Origin: Sphingobacterium sp.
GTDB taxonomy: Bacteria; Bacteroidota; Bacteroidia; Sphingobacteriales; Sphingobacteriaceae
Reading direction: 5' to 3'
Assembly (NCBI GenBank): GCA_031253985.1
Contig: JAIRVH010000013.1
Span: 1 to 62,042, forward strand
DNA: 62,042 nucleotides
The notes under the pieces are model-generated. The model saw only the letters and a program-made list of their open reading frames with translations. It was not told where the DNA came from and searched no databases. Below, piece by piece: positions 16,554 through 25,475 of the stretch (positions are counted from its first letter, which is position 1; each line of letters starts with the position of its first letter). A program made the position numbers and the translations under genes.

Positions 16554-17238
16554 TTTCTCAATTAATTAAATAAATACATGGTTATCGGAATTAACTTCCA
16601 TACTAAAGATAATACTTTTCAATGTTTTTATTGTAAAACAATGATTATTTTTTTCAATAATGAATGTAATATATGGTACCAACATATCCTATCACTATTT
16701 ACTATAACCCACACTTATCTAACCGCTTAAGGCATTTATATCCTGTATTGGAATAGATTCTCTTTTTGCATTGCGCGATCACATAGCTTAAATTAGAACT
16801 GAGTCAAATTTTCTCTATTCTTAGCGTCCGTCAGCTTGTAGATGATTTGTGTGACAAGTGAACGTACCGTGCATCGATGCTAAAATTCACATAAAAACAA
16901 CTATAACCTAAAGTTATAACACAGCGCTTTACAATCTAAATATTTAATACACTTAATACACATAAACACCTATTTACCAAAGAATAATGATAGAAAAATA
17001 CATATAATAAATCTACTACTAAAATGCAGTAGAAGCCGAACTTTCCGATCGTTAACGCATCAGTTTTATATCATCAGTCATAAAAAGTTATAATTTTAAA
17101 AAGCGATTCATTAATTTCGAGAAGTACACTATGAAATAATGCGCTAATTTTGGTTCATTCATTAAGAGTGATTAAACACCTAACCAAAATATAAAGGCCG
17201 TGCTATATAGAACGGTAATAGAGCGACTATCTTAAAAC
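16554..17238. other. 685-nt AT-rich intergenic region
   Basis: No coding potential seen on either strand. It contains the divergent upstream regions of the yegP-like gene and the AraC-type gene. The only structured element noticed is the imperfect palindrome at 17198-17215. It is unusually long for this chromosome, so a small RNA is possible, but I see no terminator to support one. Confidence 0.5.
17198..17215. promoter_or_regulatory. Imperfect palindrome before AraC-type gene
   Basis: CCGTGCTATATAGAACGG matches its own complement at 16 of 18 positions and lies 23 nt before the ATG at 17239. It may be an autoregulatory site or overlap the promoter. Confidence 0.35.
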
Positions 17239-17640
17239 ATGAAAAACGAGACAACAAAACAAAAAGAAACATTCAATCAATTGGATCAAAATTCGGAATT
17301 AGCAGCTGAACATTCCATCTTAGAGGAATTTAAAAATCTCATACACCAATACCCTCAGAATCATTGGGATCTCCAATTTTATTTGAAAAAGCTAAAGGTA
17401 TCCAGAGTCGATTTACATCGATTAACTGTTTCGATCAGCGAGGCACCCCCAAGCACGATCGTTAAAGACATTGTAGCAAGTGAGATTGCCAAAAAGCTAG
17501 CTTCTACTGAAATTCCAATTAAAGATTTGACATCTCACTATGGTTTTAGTTCGTCGGCTTCGTTAACAAGGTTTGTAAAAAAGCATACAGGCCTTAGTCC
17601 ACGAAAATTCAGAGCATTAAACTCACTGGATTATATCTGA
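17239..17640 (+). CDS. AraC-type DNA-binding protein, stand-alone HTH domain
   Basis: A 133-aa protein consisting of little more than the AraC double helix-turn-helix. First HTH about 52-75 (FYLKKLKVSRVDLHRLTVSI); linker helix IVASEIAKKLASTEIPIKDL; second HTH about 96-128 (FSSSASLTRFVKKHTGLSPRKFRAL), where the family pattern F.s.S.F.R.FKk..G.tP..yR is clear. The usual N-terminal effector domain is absent, so it may respond through a partner or by its own level. No adjacent target is obvious; a secreted zincin gene converges on it. Confidence 0.82.
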   Translation: MKNETTKQKETFNQLDQNSELAAEHSILEEFKNLIHQYPQNHWDLQFYLKKLKVSRVDLHRLTVSISEAPPSTIVKDIVASEIAKKLASTEIPIKDLTSHYGFSSSASLTRFVKKHTGLSPRKFRALNSLDYI

Positions 17641-17799
17641 TACAATTTATCTAAAAAAACGAAGATTCAGCTCGGAAATCTGGAGTAAGGACATTGTGAG
17701 TTGCTAAATAGAGAATTAAGCGCTACAGCAATGTATCACCGTAAGCTCCCCTATGCATGGGACAAAGCGGTGAACCACAAAAAATCTCGATTGAGTAGG

Positions 17800-19095
17800 T
17801 TACCTTTTAATCAATTTATAATTATTCGTTAATTCGTCCTTTTCAAGGATATATGTATTTTTGAGCTCTAGTATCCAATCTTCTCCTTCTATTCGCTGTC
17901 CTTCAATTTTTGTAGGTATACTAACCGTTATTTCACTCCAATTGGGACTCATAAGTGCTCCATTTTTAACGTCGAGAATCCCCCAATTGTCAGTCACTCT
18001 AATATTCGGATAGACGGTCCCCAGATCTGCAATAGGAAGAATATTTCTTGGGTCAAAAGATACATTCATCTTCTCAAATTTTAGGGTCATATGTGGCCGA
18101 TCGACTAACAATGAACGATATAATCCGATTCGCTCTTTTATTTTAGCTGCCCGCGCCTGTTCATCACCGAAAATCTTGTTTCCATTATAATCAGGTGCGA
18201 GAACTGCTGCCGCAGAGGATAAATCCTCGGGAAGCTTGATCCTATGTTCCCGAATAAAAAAATCAGTTAAATCTATATTTCCAGAAATATTGTGATTCCA
18301 AAAAGGGCGTTTTAAACGCAGTAAATAGCCATATATCGGTGTAGTGTGATAAGCAAAAGACCTAACATAAGTTGGGTTTAAGAAAAAATTATCTATTGCA
18401 TCATTGAAATATTTTTTAATTCTCTCTTCGCCTCTGCCACTAATCACTACGCCCGTATATTCAGCAATCCCTTCATTGAGTTCCAATTGATTTTCAATTT
18501 GAGCAGATCCTGGGAAAAGTGAATTTCGATACCTACGAAAGATCAATGCGTCAGTCAAATGCTTGTTTCGCCTTTCCTGTGAATCTGAATTTAAAGCCCT
18601 TTTAAGTGCTTCTAGCTCTAAACGTAAAAATATACGTCCATTTTCCTGTTCGAGATGGTTGCTTTCGTTATTATTTTGGATAAATCCTAAAGAGAACTGT
18701 GCGGAATGTAACAATTCGTGCGCCAACAAATTGATACGTGCGTAATAATCTTTGGGCAAAGGCAACATAACCATTGCCCAGGTGTGACCATTCCATTTTA
18801 AAGATGTATTTGCGATATTGACGCTATCTGGTAATTCGCCCACATAGATGTTTTTATACTTTTTGAAAGAATTATCAGCGCCAGAATTATTACTAAAGAG
18901 TTGTCGATCCGTTGGACTAATTAAAATAATATCATCATATAGATCTCTATTCCACAAATTAATACCTCTTTTGGTTGCAGTTTTAATTTCACTAAAATAT
19001 TGCACAATACTGTCTAGCTTTGCCTCTTCGAATTCTTGCCCGAATACAATTGTACTTAGCAATAGACAAGGAACCATCGTTAATAACTTCTTCAT
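17800..19095 (-). CDS. Secreted gluzincin-like metalloprotein
   Basis: A signal peptide (MKKLLTMVPCLLLSTIVFGQ, cleavage near residue 20) directs export. The zinc motif HELLH is at 126-130, and LNEGIAEYTG at 206-215 supplies the downstream Glu expected of a gluzincin (NExxAEY). The C-terminal 150 residues form an unassigned domain. No lipobox. It may be a periplasmic or secreted peptidase; the substrate is unknown. It is monocistronic, converging with the AraC-type gene and located after the terminator of the GNAT gene. From memory, similar proteins are found in other Bacteroidota as hypothetical proteins. Confidence 0.8.
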   Translation of the reverse strand: MKKLLTMVPCLLLSTIVFGQEFEEAKLDSIVQYFSEIKTATKRGINLWNRDLYDDIILISPTDRQLFSNNSGADNSFKKYKNIYVGELPDSVNIANTSLKWNGHTWAMVMLPLPKDYYARINLLAHELLHSAQFSLGFIQNNNESNHLEQENGRIFLRLELEALKRALNSDSQERRNKHLTDALIFRRYRNSLFPGSAQIENQLELNEGIAEYTGVVISGRGEERIKKYFNDAIDNFFLNPTYVRSFAYHTTPIYGYLLRLKRPFWNHNISGNIDLTDFFIREHRIKLPEDLSSAAAVLAPDYNGNKIFGDEQARAAKIKERIGLYRSLLVDRPHMTLKFEKMNVSFDPRNILPIADLGTVYPNIRVTDNWGILDVKNGALMSPNWSEITVSIPTKIEGQRIEGEDWILELKNTYILEKDELTNNYKLIKR

Positions 19096-19220
19096 TACAC
19101 AAGTTTAAAAGCAGGTTATAAAATACAGCTTTCTACCGTCAGCTATTCGGATAGAAATCACCTCAATATCTTCTTTTCAATAGCGCAAATTACAAATCTT
19201 AATATTAACATATCCATAAA

Positions 19221-19260
19221 CAAACAAAAGAACGCACTGATGGCGTGCGTTCTCTGTTTG
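19221..19260 (-). terminator. Terminator after GNAT gene
   Basis: GAACGCAC (19230-19237) pairs with GTGCGTTC (19245-19252), 7-nt loop, extended by CAAACA/TGTTTG outer arms. On the minus strand the stem is followed by TTTTGTTTG. Confidence 0.8.
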
Positions 19261-19261
19261 T

Positions 19262-19777
19262 TTATAAATTGATCTTAAGATATAAAGCGGATTCCAACGG
19301 CAACTCATCGAACCGGCTCATTCCCGGCTGCCTGATAAAGCCTTTCTGTTCAAAAAGACCTATCGAGGAACTTCCTGCAGGTTCATTGATCCAAATTACT
19401 TCATAAGTACTGCACACTGCAAGGCATTTATCAATTAATGATGTCATTATTTGTGGTTGAGCTTGATGTTCACAAACACCAAAATCCGCAATCCGGATAG
19501 CACGTTTACCACCCACAGCGATCGGTTTTTGGCCTTTTGACGTAATTCTTGCATAGCCCATCGGCTGATCGTCAACATATACGACCAACCATTGATTTGA
19601 CATACTGTTTATTTCGCTGACGAGGGTTTGCACATTAAAATTTTCAATAATGTAGTGTTCCAATTCAACGGGGTTCAATAGTTGAGCGAATTTTTGCACG
19701 GCCAATGTTTTGGTGAGCATCAACAATGCTTCAATCCCCTGTTCTGTTGCGACTGTAAATTTTGTGATTATATTCAT
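19262..19777 (-). CDS. GNAT family N-acetyltransferase
   Basis: A GNAT-fold protein of about 171 aa. WLVVYVDDQPMGYARIT is the central beta hairpin, IRIADFGVCEHQAQPQIMTSLIDKCLAV occupies motif A in diverged form, and IGLFEQKGFIRQPG is motif B. ATG at 19777 is preferred over the GTG at 19789. It lies 88 nt downstream of the MocR-type regulator on the same strand, so it may be part of that regulator's operon and act on a metabolite of the same pathway. The substrate is unknown. The weak motif A lowers certainty about catalysis. Confidence 0.72.
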   Translation of the reverse strand: MNIITKFTVATEQGIEALLMLTKTLAVQKFAQLLNPVELEHYIIENFNVQTLVSEINSMSNQWLVVYVDDQPMGYARITSKGQKPIAVGGKRAIRIADFGVCEHQAQPQIMTSLIDKCLAVCSTYEVIWINEPAGSSSIGLFEQKGFIRQPGMSRFDELPLESALYLKINL

Positions 19778-19831
19778 ATTTGCATCCACATTTAAAAGCT
19801 CAAATGTAAAGCCTTTAAATGACTATTAATC

Positions 19832-19837
19832 GGTACA
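19832..19837 (-). promoter_or_regulatory. TGTACC box before GNAT gene
   Basis: TGTACC on the minus strand, 55 nt before the GNAT start, matches the tandem TGTACC boxes between the MocR-type gene and dxs. A short motif, meaningful only in that context. Confidence 0.3.
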
Positions 19838-19865
19838 CATTCTGCATTTACAATCGATACAGATG

Positions 19866-21281
19866 CTAAATAATCCCACATAAATACTTGCCGACAAGCT
19901 CAATAGCTTTTACACGTTTATCAGAGAATTTGTCTGCGATGACCATTCTGAAATAGTTTTTGAAGGTATTCGAAAAAGAGAACGTATATCCCGGAGTAAA
20001 CCTTGCTCCGATTCTTTCACACTGTGTGTAAAAATCGTTCATATTTATATTTTCTGGCATCTTCACCCAAAGATTATAACCTCCCGCAGGTGCGATAACG
20101 GTGGTTTTTTCGGGAAAACTGGAAGTAATAAGATTGATAGCCTGATAAGCATTTTTCGCCAATTGCATCCGTAGCGATCGAATGTGTCGATCATAACTAT
20201 TGTTGCCAATCAGACGGTTTACGGTTTCCTGATTCAAAGGGGAAACTGTGCTCCCTAACGCAAACTTAATCTGCTCGGCATCTTTCAGAAATCTGCCCGT
20301 ACTCAACCAGCCCAGTCGAATACCGGGTGCCAGTGTCTTTGAATAAGAAGAAAATGTCATCACCAGTCCACTTTCATCAAACTGCTTTATCGTAGACGGT
20401 CTATTTCCTTGAAAATTCAGGTCACCATAAATATCATTCTCAATAACTGCAATATTATATCGATAAGCAACCGCCAATAAAGCAACTTTCTTTTCGTCTG
20501 AAAGCAAAATGCCTGTTGGATTATGGAAATTGGGTGTAAGAACGACGGCTTTTAGCACATTACCGCCGCAGGCTCGGCTAAAAAAGTCTATATCAAATCC
20601 GTCATTACCGAGAACGGGAATTTCAATGACACGTAGCTTTAGTACCCGAATGACTTCCAATACAGAAAAAACACACGGGCTTTCCACGGCGACTATATCC
20701 CCACATTCACATACAGCGGCTAAGGCAATATATAATGCTTGTAGAGCACCATCTGTAATCAGCACTTCCTCTGGATGCAGTGACATCTGATGTGAGGCGG
20801 CACGTCTGACAATGCTTTCTTTCAATTGCAGCGAACCATTGGATGGATAATAGCGTAATAATCTAGCTCCCTCTTCCCGGATGACCTGCTGCATAGTCCG
20901 AAGTAGTAATTTTTGGGGTACCAGAAGATCTCCCGGTGCAGCAACGTTAAATTCCGAAAAATGACGAGTCCCCCGAGAAGAAGTCGTCAGACCAATGCCC
21001 TGTTCAAAGACCGCGTCTCTCACGACTGGCCGATGTGTAACCTGACCAGATTCGATCACTGTTTCACTCTTCGTGCTGACGTAGTATCCGGATTTTGGAA
21101 CACTTTCTACCAAACCCCGAATCATAAGATATTCATAGCCAGCTTGTATTGTACTCATACTAAAACCATAGTAATCTTTCAATTCACGTACCGAAGGCAG
21201 CTTTTGACCGGGCTTATAGACGGCCGATCTGATATTTTTCTCGATTGTTTGTGTAAAGATTTCAAATTTATACCTCTTCAT
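19866..21281 (-). CDS. MocR-type GntR/aminotransferase-fold transcriptional regulator
   Basis: The GntR winged HTH (about 1-75; PGQKLPSVRELKDYYGFSMS) is fused to a fold-type I aminotransferase domain (about 105-471). The PLP-anchoring Lys is in TFSSYSKTLAPGIRLGWL, the Asn/Asp pair in LTPNFHNPTG and ENDIYGDL. Length 471 is typical. MocR regulators bind PLP or aminoacyl-PLP and usually control an adjacent gene; PdxR, the best known, controls PLP synthesis. Here the divergent neighbour, 58-73 nt away, is a dxs gene, whose product DXP feeds PLP, thiamine and isoprenoid synthesis. ATG at 21281 starts directly at the HTH. Confidence 0.92.
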   Translation of the reverse strand: MKRYKFEIFTQTIEKNIRSAVYKPGQKLPSVRELKDYYGFSMSTIQAGYEYLMIRGLVESVPKSGYYVSTKSETVIESGQVTHRPVVRDAVFEQGIGLTTSSRGTRHFSEFNVAAPGDLLVPQKLLLRTMQQVIREEGARLLRYYPSNGSLQLKESIVRRAASHQMSLHPEEVLITDGALQALYIALAAVCECGDIVAVESPCVFSVLEVIRVLKLRVIEIPVLGNDGFDIDFFSRACGGNVLKAVVLTPNFHNPTGILLSDEKKVALLAVAYRYNIAVIENDIYGDLNFQGNRPSTIKQFDESGLVMTFSSYSKTLAPGIRLGWLSTGRFLKDAEQIKFALGSTVSPLNQETVNRLIGNNSYDRHIRSLRMQLAKNAYQAINLITSSFPEKTTVIAPAGGYNLWVKMPENINMNDFYTQCERIGARFTPGYTFSFSNTFKNYFRMVIADKFSDKRVKAIELVGKYLCGII

Positions 21282-21306
21282 CTGTATTGATCACTTTTAC
21301 ATATAC

Positions 21307-21318
21307 TGTACCTGTACC
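21307..21318 (+). promoter_or_regulatory. Tandem TGTACC boxes between MocR-type gene and dxs
   Basis: TGTACC occurs twice back to back (21307-21312, 21313-21318) in the short divergent intergenic region. MocR regulators often bind direct repeats. Another copy lies before the GNAT gene. Confidence 0.45.
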
Positions 21319-21354
21319 ACAAATCTAATCAATCTAAATTTGTGCAAAAAAGAA

Positions 21355-23244
21355 ATGACAGGCAATTACCAAATAAACAACCCCGAAGAATTACGGAAGC
21401 TTCCAGCCCATGTGTTACCTGAATTGAGCCAGGATCTACGCATCTTTTTAATTGAACATATCGCTACGTATGGTGGTCACTTTAGTTCAAGCCTTGGTGT
21501 TGTGGAGCTTACCATTGCGTTACATTACGTATTTAACACTCCTAAAGACAAATTGATCTGGGACGTAGGGCATCAAGCTTATGTACATATATTACTAACA
21601 GGAAGAGCTCCCCTCTTTCACTCAAACAGGCTTTTAGGAGGTATCAGCGGATTTCCTTCTATGGAAGAAAATGAATTTGACGCCTTCGGCACCGGCCATT
21701 CGTCAACTTCTCTATCGGCAATTTTGGGTATGGCATGTGCAGCCAGCTATAATGGGGACCACACTCGTCAGCATATTGCTGTGATTGGTGACGGTGCGTT
21801 GACTGCTGGTATGGCGTTCGAAGCCTTAAATAATATAGGATTTGAACAGCCCAACGTACTGATTGTTTTAAATGACAACAACATGTCTATTGATGCCGCT
21901 ACCGGGGCGTTACAGCACTATTTGGTCGACCTAATATCGGGGCAACCCTATAATAAATTAAAAGTTCACATTAAAAAACTCCTGTCGGCCAATAAACGGC
22001 GGACAGTGAGGTCTATCGCTACGATCCGAAAAGTGGAGAAACTTATGAAGCAGGGGTTACTTGCTTCAAGCAATATTTTCGAAGCCTTAAATATTCGTTA
22101 TTTTGGACCGATTGATGGTCATGATCTTCCCAAGCTAGTCAAAATATTCGAACAACTAAAACATATTCCCGGCCCCAAAATATTGCATTGTGTAACACAA
22201 AAAGGAAAAGGCTTTCCGCCAGCAATGCTAAACAAAGCGCTTTGGCATGCAACCGGAAAATTCGATAAGCTGACGGGTGTGCGTTTAGACAACAAGTCTT
22301 CTCAGCTTTATAGGAACACTTTTCAGGAGGTATTTGGGGAAACACTGCCCGAATTGGCCCAGAACAACAACCGTATCGTCGCCATTAGTCCAGCCATGCT
22401 CTCGGGCAGTAAGCTGACTTCAATGAAACAAGCGATGCCCGATCGTGTTTTTGACGTTGGTATCTGCGAACAGCATGCTGTTACTTTTTCGGCTGGTCTT
22501 GCCACCGATGGATTGCTGCCTTTCTGTGTGATCTATTCAACATTTTTACAGCGCGCCTACGATCAGCTGATCCACGACGTTGCGCTACAAAAATTACAGG
22601 TAGTTTTCTGTATTGACAGATCTGGCGTGGTCGGTCCCGATGGCCCCACTCACCAGGGTGCATTTGATATTGCTTTTCTCCGTTGCATCCCCAATATTGT
22701 GGGTGCTTCCCCTATGACACTGACAGATTTTAGAAACTTACTATTTACCGCACAGGCCGCGCCCGTTGATGGGCCATTTGCAATCCGCTACCCAAAAGGT
22801 TTTGGCATTCAGGATCAGCATACCGATCAATACACCAAACTTGAAATTGGAAAAGGAAGAAAACTCTGCACCGGTAAAGACATTGCAATACTTTCTCTTG
22901 GTCCGGTCGGCCAATATGCTATGGAAGCCTGCTGCGACTTGCTCAACGAAGGAATATCTGTTGCTCATTATGATTTAAGGTTTTTTAAACCCCTCGACGA
23001 AGAACTATTACATGAAGTATTCCAAACATATCCTTATGTCATTACGGTGGAGGATGGATGTACAGCAGGTGGCGTGGGAAGCGCTATCTTGGAATTTATG
23101 GCCGATCATGGCTATAAGGCCAGCTTAAAAAGACTGGGTCTACCTGATACTTTTGCAGTCCAGGGCACCCAAGAAGAACTTCATAGACGCTATGGTTACG
23201 ACAAAGAGGCCATAATCGCGGCAATAAGACAGTTTTATAAGTAG
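21355..23244 (+). CDS. dxs: 1-deoxy-D-xylulose-5-phosphate synthase
   Basis: Thiamine diphosphate enzyme condensing pyruvate and glyceraldehyde 3-phosphate to DXP, precursor of isoprenoids (MEP pathway), PLP and thiamine. Seen: GHSSTSLSAILGMA, the ThDP motif GDGALTAGMAFEALNNIG then LNDNNMS, YFGPIDGHD, the catalytic Glu region GICEQHAVTFSAGLA, STFLQRAYDQLIHDVA, DGPTHQGAFD, and a C-terminal transketolase domain (EDGCTAGGVGSAILEF). About 630 aa as usual. A TTG at 21340 opens the frame, but ATG 21355 is the better start. Divergent from a MocR-type regulator, with no other MEP gene nearby, so it may be a second, regulated copy; this cannot be told from the window. Confidence 0.93.
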   Translation: MTGNYQINNPEELRKLPAHVLPELSQDLRIFLIEHIATYGGHFSSSLGVVELTIALHYVFNTPKDKLIWDVGHQAYVHILLTGRAPLFHSNRLLGGISGFPSMEENEFDAFGTGHSSTSLSAILGMACAASYNGDHTRQHIAVIGDGALTAGMAFEALNNIGFEQPNVLIVLNDNNMSIDAATGALQHYLVDLISGQPYNKLKVHIKKLLSANKRRTVRSIATIRKVEKLMKQGLLASSNIFEALNIRYFGPIDGHDLPKLVKIFEQLKHIPGPKILHCVTQKGKGFPPAMLNKALWHATGKFDKLTGVRLDNKSSQLYRNTFQEVFGETLPELAQNNNRIVAISPAMLSGSKLTSMKQAMPDRVFDVGICEQHAVTFSAGLATDGLLPFCVIYSTFLQRAYDQLIHDVALQKLQVVFCIDRSGVVGPDGPTHQGAFDIAFLRCIPNIVGASPMTLTDFRNLLFTAQAAPVDGPFAIRYPKGFGIQDQHTDQYTKLEIGKGRKLCTGKDIAILSLGPVGQYAMEACCDLLNEGISVAHYDLRFFKPLDEELLHEVFQTYPYVITVEDGCTAGGVGSAILEFMADHGYKASLKRLGLPDTFAVQGTQEELHRRYGYDKEAIIAAIRQFYK

Positions 23245-23417
23245 TCTTTTTGTCAGTATCGAGGTTTAATTTAACTACTTCGTCTTTCAATTGTAAAAAG
23301 AGTACTATGATTTAATAACTGTCGATGTCCGTGAGAAAAACAGCATAGAAAGGTACGGTGTTTGTTGCCCATTCTATAAAGGAACAATTGTGTTTCTTTC
23401 GATTAGCAATTCATACT

Positions 23418-24521
23418 ATGAAACACTTATTTGTCCTCCTTGCTATAGTCATCGGTCTATTTCTGATCAGTAAGGTTTGTTTCTCACAAAAAGGAAAAGA
23501 TTTAAAATCGTCAACAAAAAATACTATGAATACTATACATCAAAATGATCATGTCATCTATTTTGCAGGAGGCTGCTTCTGGGGAACGGAACATTTCTTC
23601 AAACAGGTTCGAGGAGTCACCGCGACGGAAGTTGGCTACGCCAATGGAAATCTTCAAAATCCCTCTTACACACAAGTTTCGACTGGAAAGACTGGTTTTG
23701 CAGAAACAGTAAAGGTAAGCTACGATCCTCAGATTGTAGACCTCAGACTGCTCGTTGACCTTTTCTTCAAAACTATTGATCCAACGTCAGTCAATAAACA
23801 AGGCAATGATATAGGCACGCAGTACCGCACAGGTATCTATTACAATAATGTGGAAGATGCCGCTATCATCAAAGAACAGATCGCCAAATTGGCTGGTCAA
23901 TATTCGGGTAAAATAGTTGTCGAAGTGGAACCTTTACAGAACTACTATGATGCAGAGGCCTACCATCAAAAATACTTGGACAAAAATCCAGGTGGCTATT
24001 GCCATATAAGCCCGGATCTATTTGAACTTGCCCGAAAGGCGAATCCAGAAAGGACGACATTGAATTCCGAAAAATCATTTAAAAAAGCAGACAAGGAGAC
24101 GCTTAAGAAAGCGTTAACGCCATTACAATATAATGTCACCCAAAACGGTGCAACTGAGCGTGCTTTCGATAATGAATACAATGATGAATTCAGGGAAGGG
24201 ATATATGTCGATATCACCACAGGAGAACCCTTATTTGTTTCCACGGATAAATTTGAATCTGGTTGTGGCTGGCCTAGTTTCTCTAAACCGATTAGCGATA
24301 GCCTAATCCAAGAACTCTCGGACAACTCCTATGGAATGCGAAGAACGGAAGTACGCAGTAAAACTGGAGACGCTCATCTCGGTCACGTTTTTAATGATGG
24401 ACCAGCCGACAAAGGAGGTTTGCGATACTGTATCAACAGTGCTTCGCTACGTTTTGTTCCTAAAGAAAAGATGAAAGCAGAGGGCTATGAAAAGTATCTC
24501 CCCCTATTGGTAAAAAAATAG
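23418..24521 (+). CDS. msrAB: Exported bifunctional methionine sulfoxide reductase MsrA-MsrB
   Basis: It repairs both epimers of methionine sulfoxide in oxidised proteins. An N-terminal hydrophobic segment ([21 protein letters not shown]) exports it or anchors it in the periplasm. The MsrA domain (about 45-200) has catalytic Cys in [12 protein letters not shown]. The MsrB domain (about 225-367) has [21 protein letters not shown] and catalytic Cys in [11 protein letters not shown]. The two CxxC pairs that bind structural zinc in many MsrB proteins are absent. The A-then-B order resembles part of PilB and other fusions. Start ATG 23418 begins the signal sequence; an upstream in-frame start at 23358 would mask it. 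A terminator follows. Confidence 0.93.
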   Translation: MKHLFVLLAIVIGLFLISKVCFSQKGKDLKSSTKNTMNTIHQNDHVIYFAGGCFWGTEHFFKQVRGVTATEVGYANGNLQNPSYTQVSTGKTGFAETVKVSYDPQIVDLRLLVDLFFKTIDPTSVNKQGNDIGTQYRTGIYYNNVEDAAIIKEQIAKLAGQYSGKIVVEVEPLQNYYDAEAYHQKYLDKNPGGYCHISPDLFELARKANPERTTLNSEKSFKKADKETLKKALTPLQYNVTQNGATERAFDNEYNDEFREGIYVDITTGEPLFVSTDKFESGCGWPSFSKPISDSLIQELSDNSYGMRRTEVRSKTGDAHLGHVFNDGPADKGGLRYCINSASLRFVPKEKMKAEGYEKYLPLLVKK

Positions 24522-24529
24522 CTAAATAG

Positions 24530-24550
24530 CGCCTCCATGAGGAGGCGTTT
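24530..24550. terminator. Terminator between converging msrAB and LuxR genes
   Basis: CGCCTCC (24530-24536) and GGAGGCG (24541-24547) pair around ATGA and are followed by TTTATATTT on the plus strand. Confidence 0.75.
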
Positions 24551-24580
24551 ATATTTAAACCCGACCAATCCCTCTCTCCA

Positions 24581-25336
24581 CTACAATAACCTATTGTTCA
24601 ACGCAATGACCAGTGCTTCATTCATATTGCTCACACCCAATTTTTCAAATAATTTCCGTCGATGAAACTTTACTGTATCTATCGAAACGAAAATTTTTTC
24701 TGACGTTTCGTGAATCGTCAGACCGCGATGATAAAAACGTAAGATCTCTACCTCACGTTCTGTAAGATTGATCTTTTTTTGCAAATTCCATTTACCGGTC
24801 AAAAGGTCTAACCCCCATAACGAATCGGAATGCAGTTTTTCGATAGTCACATTACCCGAAGATACATTTGTCGATAGCGATACGATACAGATTGCTTTCC
24901 ATATTTTGCCCTCTTCTGTCAAAAAAACAGGCGTCAATTTATGGTTGACTAGAATAAATTTATTGTAGGCGTTTTGTATCTGAAAATCATAAGATATAAC
25001 ATGAAGCTTTCTTTCCTCCACGGGGATTTTCTCATAAAAGCTAAAACCCGCTTCGTTAATATTGATAAGCATCTGGAAGTCTTCTGCGGGAACATATTTT
25101 TGATAAAAACTGTACCCCATTTCCATCACTTCAGTCGCGGTTAAACCTGCTAAAAACAAGGGATTATCTGATACAAACTCAAAACTTTTAGCTTGGTAAT
25201 CTATCAGGTAAATACTTTGGTAAGTAATTCGTGAAAATGCTTTGACCAGCTCGATGTAACCATAGGCCTGTGATAGATCCTTCTCTGAAAGGCGATCTAC
25301 CGTATTTTTTTGAGAAAATAACGCGTTAAAATCCAT
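24581..25336 (-). CDS. PAS-LuxR family transcriptional regulator
   Basis: A 251-aa one-component regulator. Residues 25-165 look like a PAS-type sensor (YQSIYLIDYQAKSFEFVSDN, then FLVNHKLTPVFL-like strands); residues 185-248 are a LuxR/GerE HTH (INLTEREVEILRFYHRGLTIHETSEKIFVSIDTVKFHRRKLFEKLGV). It has no receiver Asp motif, so it is not a response regulator. A TTG upstream at 25378 is unlikely; ATG 25336 starts the protein as MDFNALF. A perfect inverted repeat lies 33-48 nt upstream, a likely autoregulatory site. Convergent with msrAB; the divergent neighbour is a frameshifted exported gene. Confidence 0.85.
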   Translation of the reverse strand: MDFNALFSQKNTVDRLSEKDLSQAYGYIELVKAFSRITYQSIYLIDYQAKSFEFVSDNPLFLAGLTATEVMEMGYSFYQKYVPAEDFQMLININEAGFSFYEKIPVEERKLHVISYDFQIQNAYNKFILVNHKLTPVFLTEEGKIWKAICIVSLSTNVSSGNVTIEKLHSDSLWGLDLLTGKWNLQKKINLTEREVEILRFYHRGLTIHETSEKIFVSIDTVKFHRRKLFEKLGVSNMNEALVIALNNRLL

Positions 25337-25368
25337 ATCGAAATTCTGATTTTCGAAGTTAAAAAAAA

Positions 25369-25384
25369 CTACACTCAAGTGTAG
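25369..25384. promoter_or_regulatory. Inverted repeat CTACACT-CA-AGTGTAG, candidate operator
   Basis: Perfect 7-bp arms around CA, 33 nt upstream of the PAS-LuxR gene and about 90 nt before the divergent gene at 25476. LuxR-type HTH dimers bind inverted repeats of this size. Confidence 0.5.
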
Positions 25385-25475
25385 CTTTTAATTAGACAAA
25401 CTGTAATACTTTTGGAAAAAATAGTTGAAAAACTAGCCAACATAACTGAAAAACATACAACCATATCATAACAAA

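Noticed and set aside
21282..21354. Thiamine (TPP) riboswitch before dxs
   Set aside because: The region is only about 73 nt and lacks the conserved CTGAGA and related TPP motifs.
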